DNA of 64,000 nt. Origin: Aphrocallistes beatrix (taxonomy: Eukaryota; Porifera; Hexactinellida; Sceptrulophora; Aphrocallistidae). The number at the start of each line of letters is the position of its first letter. Position 1 is the stretch's first letter. The stretch spans positions 1,612,001 through 1,676,000 of the forward strand of contig OY725497.1 of the NCBI GenBank assembly GCA_963281255.1, in the 5' to 3' direction. The position numbers and the translations under genes were made by a program. The notes below the pieces were generated by a model, which made no database searches, had not been told where the DNA came from, and saw only the letters and a list, made by a program, of their open reading frames with translations. This document shows positions 42,924 to 54,539 of the stretch, piece after piece.

Positions 42924-45107
42924 CAGTATGTCCAAAAATTATTGGCAGTGAACTTTATAGAATTAAAGGATGTTTATATCAGTACATATTGAGAACAATT
43001 TGGATCAGATTTTTGGTGATGTGGAAAAAAGTGCAATTTTGGGTGATTTTGCTAAATGTACCTAATTTGATCTAGTAAAATTATAACTTTCTCTCGTTTC
43101 TGATAATGAATTCAATGGATTTATGAAATAATTCCATGGCGAATAAAAGGTATCTGGTGCTAAATCGTCATAGAACATCGATTATGAAGACATTTTTGAC
43201 AGAAGCAGTGACCTCGATTCTCGATTTTCGCTGCGTGCCAGGACACATTTTTTCTCCATAAAATTCACCCTACAAAACACAGTTCCAGGTCTTAGACTCG
43301 AAAAATCTTTTAAAACCATTGAAAATATTCGAATTACGATCTCTAAAGACCATAATAACTAAGATTGTTTGAGTATAAAAATTTTTATACCTAATGATGC
43401 TTGTATCAGAACTTATGAGCCACCCTGTATGTAAATATCTTTTAGTAGTGTGATTTTTTACTATTTGCTTAAAGGATTCAGCAAGATATAGTAGGCTTTG
43501 AAGGTCAGAATTAGGTGAATAATTAACTTTCGCACAAAATGACAATGCAAAAATTGTAATTTCACTCTTAAAATTCGCAAATTTATACTTGCCATGTTTA
43601 AAGTAATAGTTTAGCCATAGCCTACTCTAATAATGCCTCACAATAGACTGAAAAACATGGACTAGGGATGAAGTAATAGCCGAATGGATTAATACACGAT
43701 TAGCCTGAAATCGTTAACCATGCAGAATAGGCATTAAGAATGTATTACCAGCATATATAAACATGATATCAAAGTACATATATCCGTTGTCAAAATTTCG
43801 ATTCGTCATCATATCATTGCGCAACACGTCATTCTAAGGACAATTTTAGCGATTTTCTAAGCTGTTTTAACCCTATTTCTAAATGGTATTAAGGTGTGAT
43901 TTTTGTGTAGAACCAAGATTAGTACGAGTTGATTTGAAAAATTTAAAATTTCTCAATGGAATGTTGTCACATTCCTGCGTTGCTATGGTAAAGCATTTTG
44001 GTCAGTTTGGGTCATTTCGTGCAAACTGTAGTAGCTAGATCTTCAAATTCGATCGTGTTTGATAGGCAATGGCCTACTTCCTATTAGGTGATAATACAAC
44101 TTGAACTTCTAAATTCAACGAGTTTTGAGTTATGGGTTGATTTTAAGAATGTGGCCAAAACACTAAATTGTCTCATAACTCTATAGTCTGTTAATTTAGA
44201 AGTTTAAATTGTATTATTACCTAATAGGAAGTAGCCAATTGCCTATCAAATAAAATCAAATTTGAAGACCTAGTTCTTACAGTTTGCAGGATATGGCCCA
44301 AACTGACCAAAATGCTTTACCATGGCAACGCAGGAATGTGATAACATTCCATTGAAAAATTCTAAATTTTTCAAATCAACTCGTACTAATCTTGGTTCCA
44401 CACAAAAATCACACCTTAATACCATTTAGAAATAGGGTTAAAACAGCTTAGAAAATTGCCAAAATCGTGCTTAAAATGACCTGTTGTGCAATGATATGAT
44501 GACGAATCGAAATTTTGACAACGGATATATGTTATTTGATGCCATGTTTATATATGCTGGTAATACATTCTTAATGCCTATTCTACATGGTTGACGACTT
44601 TAGGCTAATCGTGTATTAATCCATTCGGCTATTACCGCATCCTTGGTTATTTTACTGTGAGGCATTATTAGAGTAGGCTATGGTTTAGCTAATAATTAGG
44701 ACTCTAGTACAATTATATTATATTTAAAAATAATTTTTCTTGATAAATCTGAATATTTTTTCCAGAACCTAAATATTGCTGAATCCTTTAATAAATACTC
44801 AAAAATTACTCAACTAAAATATATAGACATTCTTAGATATTTGCATAACTAAATTCAATAATATATAAGAATACATTGCTATACTGTGGTAGACAGGGAT
44901 TTTCAAATTTGCTACAAAAAATGAGTTTGCATTTCAGAAAAGGTGCTGGTTAACCGCAAGGTATGATAGTATCACTCAAAATAGTGTGTATATATATGAT
45001 AGGATGAAAACTCTGAAATGAGAAATCCTGAAATTGCAATACTCTTCCTAAACATATTCATAATATACATAGTTAAAGTTCATTGCCAATAATTTTGGCA
45101 GATACTG
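42924..45107. mobile_element. Tc1-type element without a gene
   Basis: The left end CAGTATGTCCAAAAATTATT and the right end, inverse of CAGTATCTGCCAAAATTATT, lie beside TA. Apart from the nested P-type element (43616-44682) the interior holds no transposase. The block 43205-43390 recurs at 58380-58530. Confidence 0.8.
43616..44682. mobile_element. P-type foldback element, complete copy 1
   Basis: A 1,067-bp element starting CATAGCCTACTCTAATAATG at both ends and flanked by GTTTAGC on each side (7 bp, perfect). The two arms are inverted copies over nearly their whole length, about 500 bp each, around a short centre at about 44.15 kb. The right terminus shares CCTCACAGTAA and ACCAAGGATGC with the P-like transposon at 21122. 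No coding capacity. Confidence 0.93.
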
Positions 45108-45739
45108 TAAATGCCTATCCCTTCCAATATCGATTGGACCAGCCATAACAACTCAATTAGGTTTTAATGTTGATATTCGAAATCAGTATTAAATTTGGAG
45201 CAGTATTTCCCTCAGGATTATTGGAAAGCACGTTAATTTTGATTTTTTGTGCAGTTTATTCGGGTTAATTGCGTTATTTAACAAAAAAATCACGTTATTC
45301 GACAAGCTAAGCGTGCTAAATAGCTCTCTTAACGCGTTAGGCGGGAAACACTGATTTGGAGAAAGTTGAGGGGGGTCACATGACCATATTCGAGCTGAAT
45401 ATTTTCCTTTGAAGACTCAGGAATGTGCAACATTCCAATCTCAAACTTCCTAGTAATTCCATCAAGTGACCTTGTTTTGCTCTCCTATACTCCATGAGTT
45501 CAAACATAAATCAACACTCTACATGATCATTTAGTAGGATTTCCTGAATGCGGAATTGTCAATCATTTTGTCGACCCTAAATATTTAAACTTGTCTAAAA
45601 AAATTACCAAAACATGCCAAAGTGGCATGGGCTTAATTTTGGTCAAGGGGACCCCCAAGAACTCAAAACCACCAAAAGATTTCATACTTCTCAAATTTCT
45701 CGATTGACCCCTAAATGCAGGATTTGGTCCTGGACTATT

Positions 45740-46330
45740 AGCAATAGGAAAATAAGTAGTATGCTTGATTGACATATAGTGCTTTACTTAATGGCAATTA
45801 CACAGGAATATTCTTATTAAATTGTGATTCAGTTTTTCCTATAAACACGTAATATTCATTCTTTTAAATTACATAAATCCCTTATACGCACGCTCCTCGA
45901 AATTTCTCAAAAAGTCGCAACATTCGTCCATGATTCAACTCTGGGCACTTTCTCTAGGATGTTATCCATAAGATCTGAAAAGTGGCTTACGAGTTGCATA
46001 GACTAATGATACATGACATCACTTCTCTTGGTTGAATATTGATGCTTAGATCCACCAAGCTTCGCTGCTTGAATCCGCACCATCTCTTTTTCCAGTTCAT
46101 TTAACTGCCGGCACACTGTGGCCTATCTCAGACAACATCCACCTTTATTAAATCAGGGCGTCGCCATCCACATTTTAATCGTAAAAATACCAATAGCGGT
46201 ATTCTTCGAACTGTATATATTGTACAGCCACTAAAGGGGACACACAAATGTATGATAAGATTTTCTACATCATTCATTACTCCATTTTCATCATGATTGA
46301 TGACACCAATTGTGAGCTTTCATTTATTAC
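45740..46330. other. Unassigned stretch with a weak coding-like patch
   Basis: On the minus strand at about 46115-45915 a frame reads RQLNELEKEMVRIQAAKLGG and, after one TAG, LVSHFSDLMDNILEKVPRVE. The composition is protein-like, but the frame is broken and no family is recognised. It may be an old gene or transposon relic. Confidence 0.3.
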
Positions 46331-47322
46331 AAGCGCGCTACGCTTGCTTGCACTGCGCAGCTTGCGGACACTTTGTGTCCGCTAGAGGCGCCATTTGGGC
46401 GCAAGGGGTCACATTGAGTAATTATAATGGAAATAACATATCTAAATACGTCTGTCCTACCGTTATAATTGATATCGCACAAAAATCACAAAATTTATCA
46501 ATTTTTAAAATTTTGATGAGTAATGACGTCATAACAAAGCGTTGAGTCATCATTTTTGATGATATTTTCATCATATGTGTGGTATGTTAGTATAAAGATT
46601 CTATTAAAATTACAGCCTTCTATCTCCTATAATGGCTGAGTTATGCTCAAATAACTGTATTGCTTAACTTTTAAAAATGTGACAATGACGTCATAGTTCC
46701 ATGATGAGTTGACATTTTCGTGTGAGCTCAGAACTTAGTGGAGCCATAGCCAAAAGACTCCTACATGCCAAAATCAGCTTTCTGTGCCTTGCAGTTTCTT
46801 CAATCAATTCGTTACATATATATACTATATATATGTAACGAATTGATTGAAGAAACTGCCAGAGGCTCACTTCCGTCGCCTGGGGTCACATTGGTTAATT
46901 ATAAGGGAGATAGCATCTCTAAATATGTCTGTCCTACTGTTATAATCGATATTGCTTGAAAAATCACCAAATTTGTCAATTTTTAAATTTTTGATGCGTA
47001 ATGATGACTTCATAACAAAGTGATGAGTCATCATTTTTTGATAACATATGTTAGGTATGTTAGTATACATATTCTATCAAAGTTTCAGCCTTCTATCTCC
47101 TATAATGGCTGAATTATACTCGAATAACTGTGTTGCTTAACTTTTAAAAATGTGACAATGACGTCATAATTCCATGATAAGTCGACATTTTGCTCTGAAC
47201 TCAGAACTTACTGCCGCCATAGCCAAAAGACTCACACATGCCAAAAATCAGCCTTCTACGCCTGGCAGTTTCTTCAATCATTTCGTTACATATATATACT
47301 ATATATATAGTATATATATATA
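46331..47322 (+). repeat. Two hairpin/microsatellite elements, forward, in tandem
   Basis: Unit 1 (46331-46826) starts CAAGCGCGCTACGCTTGC. At 46826-46862 a short inverted piece (GTAACGAATTGATTGAAGAA) joins it to unit 2, which lacks the GC-rich hairpin and starts at AGAGGCTCACTTCCGTCGCC. Unit 2 runs into a (TA)n stretch that a pogo-like element interrupts. A reverse-orientation end (TCCTTACTATTAAAACTCGA) lies just beyond at 47828. Confidence 0.88.
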
Positions 47323-47324
47323 TA

Positions 47325-47818
47325 CACTCGAACCTCTCTTATCCGGGCAGTGCCGGACCGGAAGGTGCCCGGATAACAGAATTTTCCCGGATATCGGAGT
47401 ACCGGATAGGAGAGGTGCCCGTAACTCAGAAATCAACTTGAATAGCAGTTTATAGTGTTAAAACTGTCAATTTGTATAATGGGTGAGTTTAAACAATATA
47501 TAGTGCCCGGAACTTAGAGGTTATTAAAATTTGAGTTCCGAATAAGAGAGGTGATTGTAAAATAGATATTCTATAAAAGAAAAGAAACTATTCCATTGCG
47601 ATTGATTAATACATTTTAAGCAGTATTTACCCCTGAATATATTAGATGTCGCAATTATCTTGCCAAATTCATTAAATAATATTACATAATGATTGCTGGA
47701 ATTGTGGTTAATAATTGACTTGAATATAGGACAATGCATATTGACTAAATGTCGAAAGGGCTGTCCGGTTGAGAGAGGTGCCCGGATATCGGAGGTCCGG
47801 ATAAGAGAGGTTCGAGTG
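47325..47818. mobile_element. TA element, CACTCGAACCTCTC ends
   Basis: Inverted ends CACTCGAACCTCTCTTATCC flanked by TA; 494 bp. Subterminal copies of 'ggtgcccggata' occur near both ends. The interior is AT-rich and non-coding. Inserted in a microsatellite. Confidence 0.92.
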
Positions 47819-48140
47819 TATGTACATATCCTTACTATTAAAACTCGATTAATGTTTGTGTATGTGTATATTAGTCAGGTCAAAATAGGAAGCAAATAGT
47901 CCCAACCCCAAAAAAATTGCTAGAAATTGTTTTATTGCATTTTTCCATTGTATCATGTCTTATGAGTAACATACTAAAAGTTTACCGAAATCGGAATATC
48001 AGAAAGTGATTTGGCACGACCCCATCGTTGACCCCGGACTATAAAAATCGCCGGTTTTGAAAACTGAGATTTAAACTTTCAAATGAATGCAAATCAGTTT
48101 TTATTGTCATATTATCAAATTTCCTGCATTTTGATATATA

Positions 48141-49496
48141 CAGTATGCGGCCATATTTATTTAGAATGACTAAAATGTAGATATATGGATAATAGAGGAG
48201 GTTCATTGTACTTTTTAAACTGCAATCTAATGATACATAAGTAGGGGCTAATATTTAATTTTAAAACCATGGTTATCCAATACCATATTGCATCTTTTAG
48301 GCATTGACTCCCAGTATGGACGTAAAAAATCAGGATCTATGTTTTCCCAGATTTTTTGAAGACGTTTCTTCAGTTCTCCAATGGTCGTCGGACGCTTGTG
48401 CGGGAGTCGATTTAGTTGGTATTTAATCCAGGCGAACAGATTTTCAATCGGATTTAAATCCGGACTTTGGCTGGGCCATATGAAGGTATTCTTGGGCATT
48501 TTTTCTTTCATCCATGCTTTGGCAACGTTAGAACTGTGCTTAGGGTCGTTATCTTGGACCAAAAACCATTTATTCTCATGGAAAACCTTGGCTTGGTCTA
48601 ATAAATGCCACTCTAGGATCTTACAAAAGGATGACCCAGTCAAGTTTTGACTAAATATGCATAAAGGAAATGTCCCACACGAGGAGAAGGCAGCCCAGAT
48701 GTGTATTTTAGACGAGTGTTTTGTTGTAGGATAAAATCGTTTTTTGTTCCCCTTTGTCCATATCTTTACACGACCTCTTGATAACCAAAATGAAGCTTCA
48801 TCTGCGAAAATCGCATGCTGCCATCGAGTACGCTTATTTTTCTTGGCCCATAAAATGCGTTTAGACCTGTTAGCTTCACTAAGCATTGGTACAGCTGTCG
48901 GGAAACCCTTATGGTATTTAAGTTTTTTTGCGGATCGACGCACGGTACGAATGGAAGCTGTACCCCCTGAAGAAAGTATTTTGGCATGTATATCATGCAA
49001 TGTAATTGCTCCATTACTTCTTCTGATTTGTTGCGATACTTTGTATTTGATTGCATCGTGTACAACTGGAGGTCTACCAGCCCCCTTTTGATGGTTTAGT
49101 GTGGCATCTTTGATCATTCGCTTTCTTGTATTATAAACTGTGGCCAATGAAACATCAACTATTTGAGAAATCTCTTTAGGAGTGTGTTTTTTTCCATCAA
49201 TTAGTGTTTTAATTTGTTGTCTCTTTGAATATTGCGACATGAATTCAATAAAGGAATCTAACTTATTTTAGAAAGATACACAGAAAATAATTAAACATTC
49301 CGATGACGTCACCAATATTTAAAATAAAAAAGTATACACGAATAATATTTTAGAAAGTGAGAAGTCATGTTTTTCGAAAGAGCATTTTCATACAAGAGTT
49401 ATACAGGCAGTATGATGTTGATAATTTAACTTGGTTGTGTATAAATCGTAATAATACTGTATTCTTGGTTTTCTAAATAAATATGGCCGCATACTG
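48141..49496 (-). mobile_element. Tc1-like element D, intact
   Basis: Near-perfect inverted repeats CAGTATGCGGCCATATTTAT at both ends, TA on each side, 1,356 bp, and an uninterrupted transposase gene. Every part needed for an autonomous Tc1 element is visible. Confidence 0.95.
48248..49240 (-). CDS. Tc1-like transposase, intact
   Basis: 330 codons from ATG (MSQYSKRQQIK) to a TAA after HGFKIKY. An N-terminal paired-type helix-turn-helix (residues 5-45) is followed by the GAGRPP hinge at 53-58, a second DNA-binding helix set to about 110, and the DDE core. D147 is in IFADEAS, D230 in LVQDNDPKH and E266 in SPDLNPIENLF. By direct count 35 residues lie between D230 and E266, one more than the usual Tc1 DD34E; element A has the same spacing. 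No frameshift, stop or missing key residue was found, so the element may be active or only recently silenced. Confidence 0.95.
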   Translation of the reverse strand: MSQYSKRQQIKTLIDGKKHTPKEISQIVDVSLATVYNTRKRMIKDATLNHQKGAGRPPVVHDAIKYKVSQQIRRSNGAITLHDIHAKILSSGGTASIRTVRRSAKKLKYHKGFPTAVPMLSEANRSKRILWAKKNKRTRWQHAIFADEASFWLSRGRVKIWTKGNKKRFYPTTKHSSKIHIWAAFSSCGTFPLCIFSQNLTGSSFCKILEWHLLDQAKVFHENKWFLVQDNDPKHSSNVAKAWMKEKMPKNTFIWPSQSPDLNPIENLFAWIKYQLNRLPHKRPTTIGELKKRLQKIWENIDPDFLRPYWESMPKRCNMVLDNHGFKIKY

Positions 49497-49519
49497 TATA
49501 TATTGACTATATTTTAAGC

Positions 49520-50025
49520 AAAAAATTTTTGACCCTCCCTAGCAACACCCTGGAATGTGAAAATTCCAATCTCCAAATTTGGTGTAAACCATATCGAGTG
49601 ACCCCTTGTTTTTCTCGGCTATGCTTGCTGAGTACGAATTTCTCAATATAAATAGTCTAAACGTTGGTTTTAAATATTATGGTTTGCGGCTGGTGGTATT
49701 CATGTATTTTTAACGGTAAACATACTCATAAAATTTTGTTTTGTCCCTTTAACTCCTATGAAATATAAGAATGGAAAACTTATGTGGCATACACGTAGAT
49801 GGATAAATATTGATATGTTCACATTCAATTTCATCTTCGGTTTCATCATCCGATGCAATCCCTTTATCATATTTTCATATTGCCACAGTTGTCATTCTTG
49901 GCATCGTCCACATGCTTGAGAACAGTTGAGTCCTTGTTTTTCTGCAGCTACATCTGAGACTACTAGCCTATGGAACAGTTCCAGTGGATTATTTTCAAAG
50001 AACAAAGAAAACTTCATAATTGCGG
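49520..50025. other. Worn repeat fragment and unassigned sequence
   Basis: 49520-49640 is a fragment of the 41.8/45.4-kb inverted-repeat arm ('ggaatgtgaaaattccaatctcc', 'atcgagtgacccc'). The rest may be tail sequence of the P-like relic on the minus strand. Confidence 0.4.
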
Positions 50026-50029
50026 TAAT

Positions 50030-51622
50030 ACTATTTGTTAATTTTTTTCAGTTTCCGCTTCTCCACACCCTTGGCAACTACAAGTGAATTATAATTTTTG
50101 ACTTTATTTGCAAAAAACAGGTAACAGCTACGAATATAAGTTTCTATAGGATGTAAGAGCCACTTGTAGCACAAGAAGAACAGGCTTTATTCGTATTCAC
50201 TAGCCATTATATAATTTATTGATAATTCGATAAGAATTTTCCTGGATGATCCTTCAACTAATATCATCATGAGTTCATCATGATTTTCAATGTAAAAGAA
50301 AATCTTCCAACAATTACAAGACATTCTAGTACCATCTCAAAAGGGTATTTTCAAGATCCACAATCAGAGAGGTCTAATAGTTTGGATTGCGATAGAGACA
50401 TATCATCAATAAAGAGATCTTTTTCGAGAGTTAAGATATCCAAACACGTATAAGACAATGAGAACATTTAAAGTATCGATGTATTGAATAGCCAGCAATA
50501 AATGCTAAGGACTGAAGTACCTGGATGTCACACAATGGAAGAGAGGTCTGATATTGTACTCAGGAATGGACCTAAATCAACTTCAATGTTACAATCTGTA
50601 CTTTCTATTGAAGAGAAGGTTTGAATAAACTCTTGTAAACATGCCGTACTAGAAACGGTTTGCTTGGAAAACAAGTTTAAGATATTCGATATTTTAAGAC
50701 GACGCTCTGATTCTAAAATCTGAAGATAGGAAATGTGATAACTTGCACCTGACATAATATGATAAAACCAAAACGATGTCCACCGGGTTTGTCTGTAAGA
50801 AAGGTGTTAAGAGATAAGAATAACCACAGTTCTCAGGTAGGAAATTTGTCATCTCAGGCAACGCAAGGCATGCATGTCTGAAGTTTGTAAAGGTCTGCTT
50901 GCTTAGTTTTCCACCTTTCTCAGGTAGTGATTGCCAAGCTTCCAACCAATACAATGTGGGTAAGAAAAACAAATCGCACATAATTAAATGTCAAATGACT
51001 AGACCAGCGGTTCTCAAACATTTCCTCATTGTGTACCCTTAAAGCAGGATTTTATGCGGCTCGTACCCCTTCAAATTGATCACAACCTTACTTTATAAAT
51101 ATTATGTTTACAATCCCTTTAACCCAGTTGTGCAGAATATACTTGTTTTATTAATATAGAAATATAGCGCAAAATGAATTAATGGGATGGATGTGCTTGC
51201 ATTTTGCGCACTAGGTTATCAATTCGTGGTACAGTTTTCGTAAGGGCCAGACGGAGATCATCTTCGACTGCCATCCGCGCTCGAAATTTGTTCTTGATTA
51301 GAAAGAGCGAAGAAAATCCTTGCTCACAGAGATAAGTGCTGGGAAACATTAATAAGGGTTTTACAGCTATTTTTGCCACGTTGGGATACATCACGCTCAT
51401 TTCGCACCAAAACTTGGTGAGTGTTCGAATTTATCTCAAAATACAATTTAAATCAGGATACGAAAAGAGTTTACTTTCAGATTGTTGATTCAAACAATTA
51501 TTGAGCATTGTTTTAAGAAGGTGCACAAAGTAAATGTCAAGAAAAGGCTTCTATGTATATCATTAGGGTGTAGAACCCTTGTTTCCAATTTCCCGAGAGG
51601 AGAAAACAATTTGAAAAGTTTA
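50030..51622 (-). pseudogene. Second P-element-like transposase, core and C-terminal pieces
   Basis: Read on the minus strand: LKLFKLFSPLGKLETRV and NDIHRSLFLTF at about 51622-51530 match the core of the copy at 22.7 kb. Next, GGKLSKQTFTNFRHACLALP and SYLLTPFLQTNPVD lie at 50915-50790, and SGASYHISYLQILESERRLK at 50752-50690, the P-type C-terminal domain. Last, KNYNSLVVAKGVEKRKLKK lies at about 50105-50045. Multiple frameshifts. A hAT end fragment interrupts the middle and a TTAA element is inserted at 51620. The THAP part is found beyond that insertion at 54.54-54.74 kb. Confidence 0.8.
51005..51415 (-). pseudogene. 3' end of a hAT element (ZBED5/Charlie-like)
   Basis: A terminus CAGCGGTTCTCAAACATTTC at 51005 is the usual hAT end of this group. 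From 51400 to 51179 the minus strand encodes VKPLLMFPSTYLCEQGFSSL followed by KNKFRARMAVEDDLRLALTK, the hAT C-terminal dimerisation domain, ending in PRIDNLVRKMQAHPSH. The rest of the element is missing. It splits the P-like relic. Confidence 0.85.
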
Positions 51623-54189
51623 AGGATACCACCCTCGAAAAACCTTGCCTGGAGTGAAAAAAAAACGACAAAATTTTTTATCGCTAATTTCATTGTATTA
51701 CTGAGCGGTCTACCATCTGATATCACTAGTTGGACAGTATTTATTTTGATTTTTATGAGTTAACCCCCTAAAGTTTAGCGTTACTAAAAATTGAAAAATT
51801 ATTTGGAGGTTTTTAACTCATTTACCAATTGGTTTTTAACTTATTTGATAATTTTTTAATGATATGGACCTTAACATTGTTTTGGCACCTTTGGAGATTA
51901 TATAACACAAAGATTTAGAAGAATGGACAAATAAAATCCAAACAAAATAGCTCGATAAGGGAGTTCATTTATATAATGCTCGGGAAATCGCCTGTTTGAT
52001 ATCAGAAATATAATTCTGATCGTTTGAAAAAAAATTTTGCTCGGATCCGACCATTTGCTCTTGAGATATCGTTTATTATAGGTAAAGTTCGGGCATAATA
52101 TCTCTCTATGTTCCCGAAAGAGGCCGATGTCATATCTTAAAAACTATTGAAGATAAATAATCTATTATATTCTTAAATAAAAGGATATATGTGAAAATAT
52201 ATAGGTTCCTCGAACATTCTTTTGTCAAAAAATGAATAATTCTCGACACATCATTGATTTAATTATAATACAAATTCTATGGAGAACTTTGAATATATTA
52301 GAAAATGGCTAATCTAATCATTAAATATATATTCAAATGTGGCTATTATGCTAAATAATGAATACAATTGTCGTTAATAATGTGTACAGAAAATTGGAGA
52401 ACTTTTGATAATTATTTTGAAAGTTCTGCCTTTGGACCTCGCAGAATCGGTCAAAAACCCCCATTTAGGATCCAAAAAGATATATCTCTCTATCTCTGTA
52501 ATTATAAGCCCAAATTCTTGGTACTCACTTCCTAATATACTTTTTATGAGGGCACAAATATGATTCACTGATAATAATTGCACTACATCCTATGGAATGT
52601 AAGTTTTAGATCTTTTTCATATGATAACGTAGCATTTTTCGAAAACCCTAACTTGGAAACTAAAAGTCGTAGACTTTCGCTCTAAATTCCTAACATACTT
52701 TTTGGAAGCTCTTTATTCATTCTAAACTGATAGATTATACTTCGTAGTGCTAGGAATATGAATTATTATTTACTATTATCTCAAAATACTCGAGGTTAGG
52801 AGCCTCAAGGAAATTTGTTGATTTTCTGGGTACTCTTGCTATTTTTTGTAAATATTTGGTTCGAATATACCTAAATCAGCAGTATAAATTTGTCAAAAAA
52901 TAAATATTTCTTGACTTATCATTGATTTTATTGTAATACAAATTCTATGGAGAACTTTGACTATATTAGAAAATGGCGAATCTAGTCATGGAATATGTGC
53001 CCAAATGTAGCTATTAAACTAAAAAATCAATGCAATTGGTACTAAAAATGGATACTGAAAATTGGTTCACTTTTCATGATTATTTTGGTAGTTCTGGCCT
53101 TTTACGTCCCAGATTCGGTCAAAACCCCCCATTTATGGTCCAAAAACTGATTCCTCCCTATCTCTTGAAATATAAACCCAAATTCTTAGCTCTCAATTCC
53201 TAATATACTTTTCAAGACGGCATATATCTGATTCTTTAATAATAAGTGTACTACGTCGAATGGAATGCTCAGTTTTAAATTTTTATCACGTGATGACGTA
53301 GCATTTTTCGAAAATCCTAACTTGAAAACTAAAAGTCGTAGACTCTCGCTCTAACTTCTTAATATACTTTTTAGAAGCTCTTTATTCATTCTAAACCGAT
53401 GAATTATACTTTGTAGTGCTAGGAGTGTGAATTATATTTCCCAATTGGTTCAAAATATTCGGGGTTAGAGGCCTCAAGGAAATTTGTGATTTTTCAGTAT
53501 AATTTTGCTATTTTCCTCAAAATATGTTGGAATATATCTAATTCATCAGTATAAATGCGATAAAATGCCCATGGATGCTTTTATTTATCGTTAATAGCTC
53601 ATTTTACATCGTTCTTAACATTAATACTTCAAATCCCTATATCTCGGGACTTTAAAATTCCAAAATTGACCGTCTTTCAAAAATTTTGACTCAAAATTGC
53701 TTTGAGATAGAGGTTTGAAAATTTCAAGAGTGGTTCCATATCATTAGGCGATGAACGTAGGATCACTCGATTTTCGATATCTTATAAATTTGTGATTTTA
53801 TTGCTGATTTCCAAAGAAAATCGGGCTTTTTTCGCCGTTTTTTGGCAATATTTTTTCAAACCCCTATACAATTAACAATTTTGGTTATTTTAACTTTCTT
53901 TTGGTCTTGTGCGATTGCGAATTTGATAGACTATATATGAATAAATTATCGAAGCATTTGATCCAAACATGTGTTTCAAAAAAAATCAGAGTGGTAGAGG
54001 GCTTACCATTAAGATGTGCTAGGGGAAAACGAAAAAAAAACGATACTAGAAATGCGAACCAAAAACTGTTTGGCATGTCTCAATATTTTTTAACTGCACT
54101 ACCTGCCCACGCTTAACATCTTATATATCTCTCTTCTTGATATATGCTGTAAGCCAAACCTAAGGATTTTTCACGGGCGGTATCCTTAA
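51620..54189. mobile_element. TTAA-flanked non-autonomous element, copy 1
   Basis: TTAAGGATACCACCCTCG at the left and the inverse of TTAAGGATACCGCCCGTG at the right: TTAA at both borders, as for piggyBac-type insertions. A segment of about 655 bp is present twice in tandem (about 52235-52893 and 52894-53550). No transposase; the 71-codon frame at 53901-54116 is not convincing. It is inserted in the minus-strand P-like relic. Confidence 0.82.
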
Positions 54190-54539
54190 TAACTCATTTT
54201 ACATTCTTCTTAACATCTAAACTTAAAATCTCTATATCTCGGGCTTTAGAGGTGACATAGAAATTTCTTTTAATAGCATTTCTAGTTGACGAGTGTCACT
54301 AAGATATATTTGAGATATTGGAAAGATTTCACCTTTGCGATATGCTTTAACATACAAATCAAATATACTGTGAAGTAAACACCAATGTAAATATTAATAA
54401 ATATTACTAGTATCTAGCTTAGGACGCATACATACTAATGTACTTGGACTCGGATACCATTATGACCATGTTTCATAAATAGAAAGAAGTGGTAATTTAC
54501 CTTGTAGATCTTGGACGTGTAGATCAGAAACTTTTTATT
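54190..54539. other. Short unassigned gap
   Basis: Resumes after the TTAA element with 'ctcattttacattcttcttaac' and a 'ctatatctcggg' stretch similar to sequence inside that element. No coding signal. Confidence 0.4.

Larger units (their letters stand above)
41797..45735. repeat. Long inverted repeat, arms of about 370 bp
   Basis: The left arm (41797-42165) and right arm (about 45368-45735) are inverted copies starting GTCCAGGACC or GTCCAGGACCAAATCC, each beside TA. Shared blocks include 'tgccactttggcat' and 'tgagttcaaacataaatcaaca' (right-arm strand). Between the arms are a hAT-type miniature element, a Tc1-type element and, inside that, a P-type foldback element. A worn fragment of the same family is at 49520-49640. 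Frames in the arms are not convincing genes. Confidence 0.82.

Noticed and set aside
43270..43545. A 91-codon minus-strand frame
   Set aside because: Part of the block repeated at 58.4 kb inside a gene-less Tc1-type element; the second copy does not keep the frame.
48381..49091. Plus-strand frames of 89 and 115 codons
   Set aside because: They lie antisense to the intact Tc1-like transposase and are shadows of it.
53901..54116. A 71-codon frame with basic residues in the TTAA element
   Set aside because: The second copy of the element does not preserve it (the inverted region at 58.6-58.8 kb differs in frame), so it is not a transposase remnant I can support.
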